Part shown: positions 1-10,864 of the stretch, one piece after another
Position numbering within the stretch: position 1 is the first letter of the stretch
Layout of the letters: every line of letters starts with the position of its first letter
Assembly: GCF_043290135.1 (NCBI RefSeq)
Contig: NC_134710.1
Coordinates: forward strand, 252,204,092 to 252,268,091
Direction of reading: 5' to 3'
DNA length: 64,000 nucleotides
Source: Rhipicephalus microplus
Lineage: Eukaryota; Arthropoda; Arachnida; Ixodida; Ixodidae
The notes under the pieces: generated by a model
Seen by the model: the letters and a program-made list of their open reading frames with translations, nothing else
The model's database searches: none
What the model was told of the DNA's origin: nothing
Position numbers and translations under genes: made by a program

Positions 1-3000
1 GGCAAGAAGAAAAAGAATTGAGCAATGCTTTCAACCCATGAAAAACTCTAAAATGAATACAGTACAACATAAATATATTGGCATGTGTTGTTTTTCAAAC
101 CTTGAGATTGCAGAGTGGGATGACTTCAGCTCTTTATTTGTGTCTTGAGTAGATGCTAGGTAGTGTTACGAATTGGAGGCGTGATTTTGTTGTGGTTTTC
201 GCAGCAGGATTATGGTAAATCAGGTGCAAAACAGCCTAATTCGATTCTTTGTGCTCAAGCAGTTCATTTCAATTCAATCCTCGTTGTTATATAGATGTCG
301 TTTTGTGTCCATTTTATTGATGCAATGCAGCCTCCACCATTTCTATGCACATTTAATGAGTATTCCCATGTCTTCACCATGATAATAGGCTTGACCAATG
401 TAGTGTGGCTCACTTTCATTATTCTGCTTGATATCGGCCCTTTTCTAGATATATTGCTTACAAAACCCCCTCTGATTTATTGCACATCTAACTGAAAATG
501 AAGCTTTTTACTCTTTCTTTATATTTAAAATAAATAATGCTTTGCTACTGTATTCTTCAACATACGCTACAAATACCATTAACACACAGATAAAATTTTT
601 TAAACTTTTAGTCTGGGTGCGTGAAAAAGAAAAATAGAAGGCGTATCCTTAAGTAGGTGCTTATTAGCTGGTATTTCATTACATGCCCTTTGTGGGGGGG
701 GGGGGGGGGGGAGAAGGCATGTGCTTGCAAACAGCACAGTAGGCATAAAATATTTGCGTTCATGTCATCCCTTTCCGGGCTTACTTTCACCTTACAATTT
801 CACGCCGTTTGCAGCAGGGCAGTTGTGTATCACCTACTCAACATTCGCGAAACCGCCTTTGTGCTTAAACAGTGGGAGCGCACCCACAGTTCAAAGTCAT
901 TGTTTCAGTTTCGAACAGTGCTGACACACTTGAGACCTATATTAACAATCCATGGCACACACAGGTGGATACGATATTTTTTATGAAGCAGGATCACTGT
1001 TTGCAATAACATATTTGCTCTTCTTGGGGGATAAGAAAAAAAATAATAACAGGGGGAGGGTCACGGCATTCGGGTCGCCCTTCTTAAATTGGCCACCCCT
1101 CTGAAAGAACAAGTGGGATGCTTGAAAAGTATACATAGTGAAGCAATACGTCTGCAAACCACAACACCAAATGTTACCTTAATAAACTCCACAATTAAAA
1201 AGTAACTATAAGCAACATGTGTGAGCACAACTGGTCCATTCGCTGAGAGTCGATGACATGCAGGAGTTACGTGGCTGGTATGTAATTGTTATTGCAATGT
1301 AATTGACAAAGCATTGCTGCCAGCAGCAGCATAGGCAAGCATGAGTAGCTGAGATGCAGCTTTGAAGCTCGTGCACAAGGCCGATTTGTCTCTGCTTGCA
1401 TTCACACGGTGCAAAAACTGTTTCATTCTGGCATGGTATGATAGAGCGTGCTTTGATGAGTGCCTATGCTGAGCCACATCTGTATAGAACGGCGAACATA
1501 AACACGCATTTAATTGTAAGCAGCAAAATGAGCAACAGATCTGGCCCTTCACGTCAAGCCACGAAAAATTGAAATAACATAGGGGTTAATTTCTTGCAAA
1601 TATATTTAGCATCCCGGTTTCCTTAGTCTGAGCAGCATCGCACATGAAAATTTTTTGGCACTCCTGCCCTATCTGCCACCACATGTTAATATGGACATTT
1701 TGTGCCTGCAAAGGTGTAGCGCCCCCAGGCTTCAACATGGCAGAAATGCGCTCGGCGTCTGCCAGATGGCAGCTGATTCTACACAAGGTCTGTACAGCGC
1801 TATTGGGTGTTTGATTAACACATCAGTTTTTCGATTGTTTCTTTTTTTTAGCCTAGCAAGTTCTAGCGTCCTGCCATGATATCAAGGAATTCTTTTTTTC
1901 TCGTGAAGTTGACCAGCAAATTGCATTCCAAAGCTTGTTTAGGGCAGTGTGTCAGATATCACTAGGACACCAGTTCTAGTACAGAGCGGCTGCTTTCAAA
2001 AGGTCTTGTAAGTGCTTTCTTTTCATAGAAACCACAAAAGCTGAAGTCTCAAAGGAACGCCTAAAGGCTTAACTTCTGGTCGTCACTTGCTCTTTAAAGC
2101 AGAGCAATTTTAGTGAACAAAAAGCACCTTAACCATATCTGTCTGTCAGTCGGTCTGTGTAGTATATATCTGATCTATCAATTTAATCTGGCCTCTTAAG
2201 TTTGGGCACTCTGTGATCGTCTCTTTAGCTTGACACGTTAGGTCAGCAACTCACTTTTGAGTCGATTTAGTCTAGACTCGCTCATACTCAAATTAAGCCA
2301 TGTGCTTGAGTGAGTAATGGTGATTAATAATTTAGCGACCTTGAGGCCAAGCGAGTCTGGTTTAAAACAAATTTGGTGGGTCAGAATGACCCCCAGGCGC
2401 GAAGTATGCAAATGTTGAGTTTGAGAGACTTCTACTTTTTTGCCAACTGATGTTTGACATAAACTAAACCTTGCATGACAGGACACAGTATGGTATAAAA
2501 GGGTTTCATTCAGCAATTCATTGATATTTAATTTTTATATTATACAAGATGTTTATTTACAACACCTAAAGCTGCGTTAGAGAGCCAAGAATCTATGTTT
2601 GGCTGTTTTTGAAAAGTCACTTGTCACTGTCTCTTCGACCACTGATTCTCCTCGCACTGACCGCTCTTGTCTTTCTCTATTGCTTTCTGCGCCGTTAAGT
2701 ATACCAAGGGTCTGTCATCCTGTTTCCCGAATATATTGGGCGTGAGGCCCACCACTGAAGGTGCGAGTGCTGCGATCACTGTGACGTGCAGGGTTCGATC
2801 ACATGATCTCGCCTCGCACTGGCAAAGGAAAGCTGGCCGTTGCATGGGTGCTTTTACCATGACTTCGCGGTGTCTTCACTTTCAAACAGCGCTGTTTTGC
2901 TCTGGCTTCATGCGTGTAGACTTCTGCAGACTACACAATCCGTAAAGACAATGAAAGTTACCGGCGGCATGCCATAGGGCGCTACGTACATAAGGACACT

Positions 3001-3526
3001 CCTATGGCCACCTGCAATGCCACTGTCACCTCTCTCTTTTTGCGTTGTGGTTGTTATTTCGAGCCCATGGGGTTATTATGAGCACCGACCATTAATGCTC
3101 GCATGAAAGCGGAACGTTGAAGTTTCCGCACAGGAGCCATGCTCGCAGCTAAAAATTAATGTGTGAACAGTCCGATTATGAATATTTGAAAATAGGATGC
3201 AGGTGTGTACACCTGAGGAAAGTTGCCGTCATTACATTGAAGAATGTGCGCATTTGTCCGACTTGTCAGAGAGTCTATATATAGCCTGGAATTCCACTTC
3301 TTATCCCTTTATTTTCAATAATTTCACCTTATTCCGGTCTATTTTGTAACCAGTTGTATCTGTGTTTTCGGCCAGCACGTTTGACGAAACCTTTTTTAAG
3401 AAATCATACATGTTCCGCTCCTGTTAAAGACATTTCTCTCTCCAAGTGACATAACCGCAGCCTGTTCCATTCCCACTTTCCTCCCCAGCTCTCCATCCCC
3501 ATGTGTGTACCCGACCACACGGGTGT
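1..3526. other. no recognisable gene; AT-rich intergenic or intronic DNA
   Basis: Open frames here are short, have no recognisable motif and are not flanked by convincing splice sites. The only simple-sequence feature is an uninterrupted run of 18 G at 694-711. A GC-richer patch lies at about 2640-2920, and I could not assign it. Confidence 0.5.
694..711 (+). repeat. poly-G homopolymer, 18 nt
   Basis: Eighteen consecutive G residues. The exact length is the least reliable part of any assembly here. A shorter G-rich run recurs near 29430-29446. Confidence 0.9.
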
Positions 3527-3717
3527 CCATCCACCAGTAGCGTAGCCAGGGGATCCACCAGGCCCGTGCCTCCGCCCCCCTTCCCAAATTTTTTCCTATG
3601 GTAATTAGCGGCGCAGAAAATAACGGTCGACCACATGTGCTTGCATAGTTGGGATCCATTCCAATCAAGGGGGCGCACAATTCGAAAAAAATTTCTGGCA
3701 ACGCCCCTGCCATCCGC
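3527..3717. mobile_element. hAT-like MITE, 175 bp, with 8-bp target duplication
   Basis: The element runs from 3535 to 3709. Its left end is CAGTAGCGTAGCCAG and its right end, read on the minus strand, is CAGGGGCGTTGCCAG, so the termini match at 12 of 15 positions. It is bordered by CCATCCAC (3527-3534) and CCATCCGC (3710-3717), an 8-bp direct repeat with one mismatch. An 8-bp target duplication and termini starting CAG are typical of the hAT superfamily. There is no coding capacity, so it would be non-autonomous. A related terminus (CAGTGCCATAGCCAG) occurs near 38688. Confidence 0.65.
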
Positions 3718-4135
3718 GACCTCAGCTCTCAGGGTTCTTTGCTTATAGATTACGTCTCTAGAATTGGCCCATACCTACTGTCACTTCCATTTAATGTTGT
3801 TTTGACATACAGACGAAAACTTGGTAAACTTTGAAAACTGATTCATGTCCTTAACGCTGCCATGAAATACCACACAGCTTGTGAATAAAGCTTAAAGAAA
3901 CTCGACACTTCCTATTTCACTGAAAGCTCTAAGGCCCCTCCCCCCCTCCTTTCTTTTGTCTTGAAGTTGCGTCGTCTCATTCACGGTCCTGGCGATAGAC
4001 ATCCGCGGTTATATCGCCATGCCAACCGGTGCACACCGTTGTTGCTTCACCTGGTCGAACGCGCCTTCAAGGGAAAGCGGTGAACCTTACGGTGAACGAA
4101 AAAAAAAGAACAATGTGGGAAGTAGGAAGGGGGGA
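3718..4135. other. no recognisable gene
   Basis: Non-coding sequence with short homopolymer runs (C-rich near 3940, A-rich near 4100). No motif, splice signal pair or repeat boundary could be supported. Confidence 0.5.
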
Positions 4136-4190
4136 GGTGTAGTGGTTAGAAAATTTCTTGGCTTGTGGTTCTAACCCGTGCAGGGAATCC
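4136..4190 (+). repeat. tRNA-derived SINE head, degenerate
   Basis: An A-box-like TAGTGGTTAG is followed about 30 nt later by a B-box-like GGTTCTAACCC, one base from the GGTTCGANNCC consensus. No cloverleaf or CCA end is evident, so this is a pol III promoter relic of a SINE rather than a tRNA gene. The 3' body could not be delimited. Confidence 0.3.
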
Positions 4191-4449
4191 TGCATAGGCC
4201 ACCTTTGCCAATTTAGAACGGTGCTTTGTGGAAAAGTGGTTTCAGATTTAAAAGGGGCTGTTATTGCTAGTCACGGAACTCTTCACAACTTGTTCAGTTA
4301 CTCATGCGTTTGTACGCGCTGCCTCATTCTGAGTACCAGTATAATCACTGACGTGTAAGTATGCTACTGGAAATAATTTGGAGCAGTGTATGACATTTCT
4401 GCTTTCCTAAAAAAAACTAACCGAATTGTGCACCAGTTATTTTTTCTCC

Positions 4450-4857
4450 TTCCATACTCTTCGGTTTTAGGAATCTCCCAAATTTCATGGTCGCAAGCAT
4501 GGCAGATGCATATTTAAAATCGCAGAGTCTTTCAAATGATTTGACAGGCACAGCAAATGCTTTTATAGACTTTATCATCGTGGTCTCAGTGGGGTGGTTC
4601 AAAATACCACTATCATTGAAAAAGCAGTGCTCATGTTTACACTGCATAGTTTAGGTGATATCAAGTTGTTTAAACATACTTTGTTTCTAAATGTAAGCTT
4701 TTTTTTGATACTGCTCCAAATTTGGTGTTTAGTGATGAAAATTGCATATTTTTTCTCTGTAACTTGTTAAAAATTTACATTTTAGTGCTCCAAAATAATA
4801 TTTTGCTGCTCCAAAAATTGCTCCAACTTGTATTTCAGCTGTTGCACCCCTGATCTT
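4450..4857 (+). repeat. dispersed repeat copy containing GCTCCAAAA motifs
   Basis: This stretch resembles 17300-17565 and 53820-54070. The shared order is a TCTCCCAAA-like segment, then GATTTGACAGGC, then GGTTCAAAATA, then repeated TGCTCCAAAA units ending near GCTGTTGCAYCCCT. The ending also occurs at 7240-7440. It looks like one dispersed non-coding family. Boundaries are approximate. Confidence 0.45.
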
Positions 4858-5180
4858 GTCAAAGAGTAGGTTACAGCGACGCTGTGTGCAATGAGCACAG
4901 AAGTTTGATTGTCGGACATTCTTTTCGCATTTCTTCTGGTGCCCCCGTAATCTAACATGCACCTACTAGTCTGGCCAATATACCTGTTGGCGCATGACAG
5001 AAAAATCTTGTACAATACTCTTGTAACACAAGGAATTCAAGAGCTTTGGTGTTTCTGACCACATTCACCTTTATTATTGGCATTGTCTTTGGCCCCAAGC
5101 TTAACAAGTGTGCAAGTGCTGGCCAACTTCTTGAGAGCCGTACATACCACTGCCACATCATATCTGGATGCGACACTCTT
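4782..5180 (-). pseudogene. Penelope-like element fragment: GIY-YIG endonuclease remnant
   Basis: On the minus strand the frame from about 5013 down reads LYKIFLSCANRYIGQTSRC, which matches the start of the GIY-YIG endonuclease at the C-terminus of Penelope-like retroelements (usual pattern: YxIPLSCGxxYIGQTGRC). The YIG codons are at 4974-4982. Upstream (5030-5180), in a different frame, RYDVAVVCTALKKLAST resembles the linker that normally precedes this domain. The downstream RLREH-like segment is damaged. A frameshift between the pieces and the absence of any RT catalytic motif show a dead, truncated copy. Family-level confidence is moderate; it rests on motif recognition only. Confidence 0.55.
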
Positions 5181-5199
5181 AATTGTGCGCCATCTTGTG

Positions 5200-7211
5200 A
5201 ACAAGTCTAACAAGTCTTGCGTATTTTCATGTACTGGTTAGAACTTGTACCATTGAAGAACTTGAACTTGAACGTAGGGGAGCAGGCGGAAGCGGCTTTC
5301 ATGATCTTTCTCACAGACTTCGCATTCACTGAAATGCTTGATCCTTCTTGTCACCTTTTCGCAGGATCTAGTGACCGAAATCTGGAAACCCTGCGGCTAG
5401 GAACCTCTGCATCTGAGTATGAAGACTGCTCAATACCTTGTGCACACATGAGTTGCACACAGCATCCTGCCTCAAAGAAGCGGCCAATCCATCTTTTATC
5501 ACTTTGGAATAAGCTGACGTGTGAGGCAAAAGATGCATTTATGACCTGGCCTGTACTGCCAAGACACAAGCATTGGCCAGGGGTGAGACAGCTGCGAATA
5601 TTGCACATTTTTATACATTTCCGGTTTTTCGCGCCGAGCTGCTCTAAAAGCATAAAGATAAAAAATTCCACCGAACTGCTCCAAAGCAGCCTCGAATCAT
5701 GGAATTTATATGTCAACCTCAGCTTCAGTGCACAGAAAAGCGCAAGTTTGACTAATAAGACGCACCCGATTGTGTTTTTTTTTTTCACTTTGCACCTTTA
5801 TGGTGACATAGGCTCCCATAGTGAAACCATAATCTTTAAAATTTAGCAAATATGCGTGACCCCGCAAACATGTGCTGCCGTGCATCGAGCGTGCTGCTTC
5901 TTTTAGCTAGGATGTGTGTTCTAGTGCCACTGTCGGCTAGTAAAAACCACCAAGTTGGGTGGCAAGCATAAAGGGGTTGACTTTCCGGTTCTCTGTTTTG
6001 CGTAGCGCATTCTTCCAGTCACTGTGGCTGTCATGTCGACAGTGCTGAATGCGGTCACCTACCAGTACATGTTTGCTGTGAGAGAGTAACTGTAAACGTG
6101 GAGTCATTTCTTCTCTGCATCCTATGCATCTCTCGCATGCTCTGGCGTGCGCAAATGGGTTCTCAAAATGGCTTCCGTGAGCGGCAGAACATGTGCAACC
6201 CATTCTTTGTTTACACCAATTTGCTACTAAATTAGAAGGGTGAGTTCTCACTGCATTTTGCACTAAAAAGCCATCGCAAGTGAAATCTGCACATCGGTTT
6301 CTTGCGGTAGGGAGAAACACTTGGTTACATGCGAAGCCGTGGTGACAAAACGAGTGTTCAAACCACTGTAAACGTTATGAACGGGCCCCTCGGCTCTTTA
6401 TTTCTGATAACGCATCGGTAATCACTTGGCACAGTTTTCATTGATGGCCATTTGCCACTGCTCCGTTTTGTGGCCGGCACTCGCAACGAGTGCTTAAAGA
6501 GGCGTCCCTGCATGCGTGCTGGCCCTGGGCTACACGAGATTTTGGCTTATCTCAATCAGTGTTTCGGTTGGCGGTAGTGACTTTGTTTTCTTTGTTTCAT
6601 TCTTTTTTGCAATAAAACCTGCCTCTTTATGTTCAGCGGTTTGTTTGCGGGGACATGGATTTTTTCACCTGTGGTGCGCGAGCACTTCGCGCAAGTCACG
6701 GAGCGGCGCGGACAGAAATTGCAAGTTGATGTATTAATGGAAGTCCTACGTGAACGGTGATGACCCTTAGACACTGAAAAAATATAGAACTGGCCAAATG
6801 CGCTGTATTATTACCGCGTGGTTGCTCATATGGAGAGGCGTTAACCTATCAATATCACTCGCTTATCACTTAGTGCCATATGCACGCACTTTAGAGATAG
6901 TCGATGCGGCGAAATTTCATGGCTCTCGCGCTCCACTCTTGGAAGTGGTTCTGCATGAGGTGGCCGCGAGCGGCAGTGCAGCGTGCTTTTGATGTCTGTT
7001 GAAAAGCTCTTGACGCTATGATGTCAGGCTTTTCTTGAAGTGACCAACCACTTACGTCACTAAGAATCTTGTGCAATCACAATTGCTGAATTTCTTAGTG
7101 TGATGCGTTTTTTTAATGTCTCCGCGGAACCTAGTTTTCAACAAAACCTTTTATAGATATTGTTTCACTTGTTACGAGGGCTAGATAGGTCACGTAGTAT
7201 GTAAAAAGGTA
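5200..7211. other. no supportable gene
   Basis: The longest frames (about 209 codons plus strand from 5217, about 145 codons minus strand 5351-5788) overlap each other, show no recognisable domain and lack a clear splice context. Part of 5630-5700 resembles the GCTCCAAAA dispersed repeat. I see nothing else that can be named. Confidence 0.4.
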
Positions 7212-7440
7212 GTGCAGTTCATACCTAGCAATAATCTGTTTAAAAACTTTCTCCAAAATCTGTTTCAGTGTAATGTGTATTATAAGCCAATTAAAATATG
7301 TCCTGGTGCCCCTACATTGCTAAACATTGGTATTTTTAAGCTCCCAGAACAACCTATTGAAGGCTGCTATCTGCTCCAAAATTTAAATTTCGCTGCTCCA
7401 AAAGCTGCTCCCAATTTAGTTTCAGTCATCTCCCCTGTTT
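7212..7440 (+). repeat. dispersed repeat copy containing GCTCCAAAA motifs
   Basis: Shares the CTGCTCCAAAATTTAAATTT and CTGCTCC...TTTCAGTCAT...CCCCT ending with the copy at 4450-4857 and with the two copies inside the duplicated blocks. It is non-coding. Confidence 0.4.
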
Positions 7441-7679
7441 TAGTAAAACGTTAGCCTTAGGTCTAAAAACTGAAGGTTTGATTTCTGTGGCAGTTCTGTC
7501 GTAAAGTGAATTTTACTTCCATTCTCTTTATTGGGGCAGAAAAGAGCAAAACTATTTTTTGCATATTAGTAACTTTAATTTCACAATCCCAAAAACCCCT
7601 CTTTTACCACGTCATGATGCTTGGCAACGGAGAAAACATGCAATAAGAAAATTCTAGTGGAGATTCCACTGAAATTCCA

Positions 7680-7712
7680 CAGTGTGTTTGGCAAGGAGTG
7701 CCAAACACACTG
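7680..7712. repeat. perfect 14-bp inverted repeat with 5-nt loop
   Basis: CAGTGTGTTTGGCA (7680-7693) and TGCCAAACACACTG (7699-7712) are exact reverse complements separated by AGGAG. The hairpin sits 33 bp outside the end of the adjacent Gypsy LTR. Function is unknown. Confidence 0.85.
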
Positions 7713-7745
7713 ACGCACGAAATATTGAAGGCGTGTACTGGGGTC

Positions 7746-8623
7746 TGTGATGCAGGTTTACGGTTGAATAAATTGTTGCTTGAAGATAAACCCTCAGCGC
7801 TGAGAAATGATAAAGCCGTTTAAAGAAAAAAAGAAAAGTAGAAACTTTAAGCTTAATTAAGAAAAAAAGGAATGAAGTTGAAATGTACAGACACGACAAA
7901 CTAAAGCATGTCCTGTAAGCTATCCAGCTATATTGTTTATGAATATCAACAGTCACCAGCGGCGTTGATGGTAGCGGTGGTTTGGTGAGTTGAGGCGGCG
8001 GACGCTGGTGATGTCTCAGCAGCTGGAGTCACGGACTGACCAGCACGTCGACGCTTGGCGGAAGACGAGGTAGCCCTAGCAATAACTGCGGCCGCTTACC
8101 GATGCTGGCTCGTTTCGAGGAGATGATCACCACCCAGAAGGTTCTGCTCTCCACGGGTGGTTCGGGACCGGAGTCAAAGCCCGGACACCTGGGACGTGAC
8201 CTTGTACAGTCACGGCTGGAACGAATACTTGGGACGTGACCTTGAACAGTCACGGCCGAAACTCTGGAAGGCCGCGTACCTCCGAGTACACAATGGGCAG
8301 CTGGAGCGTCCTGGCATTGCCTGACTTCACGCTTTCGGGTGCGGAACCCGACACCACAGTAGCGCGATACCCAGGATCTTCACTCCAGCCTGCTCGATCT
8401 CGTTCTGCCCCCGACTCGTCTTTTTTTGTCCCTCTCGTGCATTTACCGCGCAAACTTTTGCGCAAACTTCCTTTTCCTTTTGGCGGGCCACAGTTTCATG
8501 CGTGACATTTCGCGCTAACGTCATCATCGTCTTTCCACGGCTCAATCGAGATGCACCGCTGCCGTCGCCTCCTAGCACGTTGTACATAACACCACGGGGC
8601 CACCACACTTCACAGACACCACA
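7746..8623 (-). repeat. 3' LTR of Gmr1-like Gypsy element A
   Basis: On the minus strand the LTR would begin TGTGGTGTC near 8623 and end GCATCACA at 7746. The terminal ~115 bp (7746-7860) match 12244-12356 closely, identifying it as the partner of the 5' LTR remnant. The 8623 boundary is uncertain; TGTGGTGGCC at 8607 is an alternative. Inside is a 40-bp direct repeat (GGGACGTGACCTTG at 8191 and again at 8231). Confidence 0.6.
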
Positions 8624-8799
8624 ATAGGTCCCTTATTGGGAAAAAAACTGCTGCTCGATTCTTGGATGAAGTCACTCAAAACACGCACTCACAAACAGTA
8701 GGCGAAAAACTTTAGTTGTCCAGTTGAATTATGTCGGTGGTTTACTGCATTTAGATGTAAGCTCAGCATGCTGAAATAATTGCACCAGTGTATAGTCAC

Positions 8800-9700
8800 T
8801 GACTTCGGCTCATGTAACCCACCCCAACACTTTCAGACCCCTTGATGTGATCTACATGGAATTCATATTCCTGCAAGGCCAAACTCCATCTCAAGACTTT
8901 GCTGCGGGGGGGTTTTGCCTGCGACAAATATTGCAAGGGTTGATGATCAGTCTGAACTACAAAAGGGGTTCCGTATAAATATATATGAATTATTTTTAGA
9001 GCCTACACAAGAGCTAAACACTCACGCTCTATATCCGAGTGCTTCTGTTCTCGAGGTAATAACTGTCGGCTAGCGTATGAGACTGGGTGTAACACCGAGT
9101 CATGGTCTTGCATACGGACTGCGCCTATGCATGCATCGGAAGCATCACTGCGTAGTATGAAGGGTCGTTTGACATCCGGAGCCTTGATGATCGGTACTTG
9201 GTTGAGCACCTTCTTGAGGATTTCGAAGGCGGCTTCCCTCTCGCTGTTGCAGCGGACCTTGTTGTTTTCCCTTTCCTTGGTCATTTCGGTTTGGGGCTGA
9301 GCCTTCTCTGCGTAATGGGGTATCAAAGCACGGTAATACCCTGTCAGACCAAGGAAAGAGCAAAGTTGTTTCTTGGTCTCAGGTTTAGGAGATTTCGCTA
9401 TCTTCGAATTCGTGTTTTTCACCGGTTGAATTATTCTACCTCTAAGTCTATTTCCAAAGAAAACTACAGACGTCACGCCAAATTCACAATTCTGCGGCTT
9501 GACCTTCAGTCCAGCCTCGTGGATCCTCCTCAACAGGTGCCGCAGGGTTTCATTGTGTTCGTGTTATGTTGTAGTGGCGATGAGCACGTCATCGATGTAG
9601 CGTAAGACATTTGGTATGCCCTGTAGAAGGCGTCTCATTAATCGAGTTGAAACAGCAGACGCCGTTTTGCTCCCAAACGGCATGCACAAGAAATGTTAAT
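8800..9700 (-). pseudogene. Gypsy A reverse transcriptase (YIDD) and RNase H segment
   Basis: Minus-strand translation shows MPFGSKTA near 9670, the RT active site YIDD at 9588-9599, then FFGNRLRG, LGLTGYYRALIPHYAEKA, and the RNase H start LRSDASDACIGA followed by SYASRQLLPREQKHSDIERE and, past a stop, TDHQPLQYL. A TAG at 9003-9005 replaces the tryptophan normally found after ERECLALV. A further stop follows YIDDVLIATTT, and the frame changes relative to the upstream RT piece at 9696-9929. The order and motifs are typical of Gypsy RT/RNase H; the copy cannot encode a full enzyme. Confidence 0.75.
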
Positions 9701-9995
9701 GTCCTGATTGAGTGGAAAATGCCGTTTTTGGTTTGGAACTCTTGTCTAGAGGCACTTGCCAGTACCGTTTAGTGAGGTCGAACTTTGAAAAGAACTTTTT
9801 AGTTCCGATCTCCGCAAATATGACATCTATCCTTGGGATTGGTTCCGCGTCGGAAATCAAGACGTCGTTAATCCTACAAAAATCTATGCAAGCGCGGTAG
9901 CTTTTATCTGGTTTCTTAACCAGCACCAACGTGAATTTTATGGAGAGTCGGACCGTTAAATCACTACAGGCTTGAGCATATCTTGCACCTCTTTC
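9696..9995 (-). pseudogene. Gypsy A reverse transcriptase, N-terminal fingers region
   Basis: Minus-strand frame contains VLVKKPDKSYRACIDFCRIN and FSKFDLTKRYWQVPLD, the conserved RT blocks that include the first catalytic aspartate (FDL). Just upstream, EVIEKEVQDMLKP marks the usual RT N-terminal approach. Frameshifts separate this from the YIDD-bearing piece at 9588-9599. Confidence 0.7.
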
Positions 9996-10070
9996 TCAAT
10001 TACTTCTTTCATGGAAAAAGGCAATGAATATTGTTGAGTGTGGATGGGCTCAGAGGTGGTCAATTGAAGA

Positions 10071-10107
10071 CGGCATTCCAATAGTTTTGTTCGCGGCATT
10101 CCAATAG
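10071..10107. repeat. 14-bp direct repeat at integrase-RT deletion junction
   Basis: CGGCATTCCAATAG occurs at 10071-10084 and at 10094-10107. On the minus strand the integrase frame (GNRYILTLVDFATIYLDA) stops being recognisable just before this point and RT-proximal sequence begins just after it. The repeat therefore sits where most of the integrase core is missing. Confidence 0.6.
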
Positions 10108-10450
10108 AAATACCGCGTCTAGGTATATAGTAGCGAAGTCTACCAGAGTCAGTATGTAGCGGTTCCCCCTTGCGATGTGGGCTTTAAAGGTCCTATGATG
10201 TCCACCGCTACTCTTTCAAAAGGAGTGTGAATTAACGGCATGCGACGAAGTGGGGCCTTTCCAACCTTGTTTTTAGGATAGGTCCGCTGGCATATGTCGC
10301 TAGACCGTACACATCTTCTCACTGCCTCCTGAATGCCAGGCCTCTATAATACGCCTGAAACTCGGTCGATAGTCCATTTTATTCCCTGATGCCCTGAGAT
10401 CAGTGTTTCGTCAGCAAAAGCCAACATTTGACCTCACAGTTTTTGGAGTA
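10108..10450 (-). pseudogene. Gypsy A integrase: HHCC zinc domain and start of catalytic core
   Basis: Minus-strand translation gives SGHQGIKWTIDRVSG, then RPGIQEAVRRCVRSSDICQR (zinc-binding HHCC region), then KAPLRRMPLIHTPFERVAVD followed by IIGPL, where the D of VDIIGPL is the first catalytic aspartate. After a one-base shift, GNRYILTLVDFATIYLD follows. The second D and the E of the DDE triad are absent because the rest of the core is deleted. Stops replace codons before SGHQG and after SGVL. Its position between protease and RT is the notable feature. Confidence 0.7.
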
Positions 10451-10864
10451 GCTCCACTTGTTGAATCATTATGTCTGAGGGTCCCTCGTAACAACGGTAT
10501 AGAATTTCCTTTTTTATCTTGAACAAGTGAGTTGCACATGTTCCTCGGAACACTTGACCCACATTCTTTCTACACGAATCTAAAGTTCTGTTTTCTTTTG
10601 GAGCTTTGCTCACATCCTGTCCGGTCAAATTCAATGTATTCTTGTCGACCTTAGATGATGTCGACCGTTCTTGGCCCTTGACACCAACCACCAAAGAAAC
10701 TGGCGAATCTTCCTTCGTTCCTCTCCCACATGACTATTCTGATTTTGACTTATTTTCCGGAATTCTCTCTTCCAGGTTTCGTCGGGATTTCTGACTTCCC
10801 TTGCTCCTGGAACATTGCCAACGATGACATCGTACAAAGGTCTTGTCATCATCTGACCACTCAA
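10434..10864 (-). pseudogene. Gypsy A protease-integrase linker
   Basis: After a one-base frameshift at about 10861, the minus strand continues MMTRPLYDVIVGNVPGAREV, the end of the protease domain (compare TTPLYDLVIGKIDGARGP in element B), then charged linker sequence leading to the integrase at 10450. Frameshifts break the reading frame. No catalytic motif lies in this part. Confidence 0.55.

Noticed and set aside
2775..2815. GGGTTCGATCAC, resembling a tRNA B box
   Set aside because: Does not fit GGTTCGANNCC at its end and no A box or cloverleaf is present.
5217..5846. 209-codon plus-strand open frame
   Set aside because: Overlapped by an equally long minus-strand frame, shows no domain and includes repeat-like sequence; likely chance.
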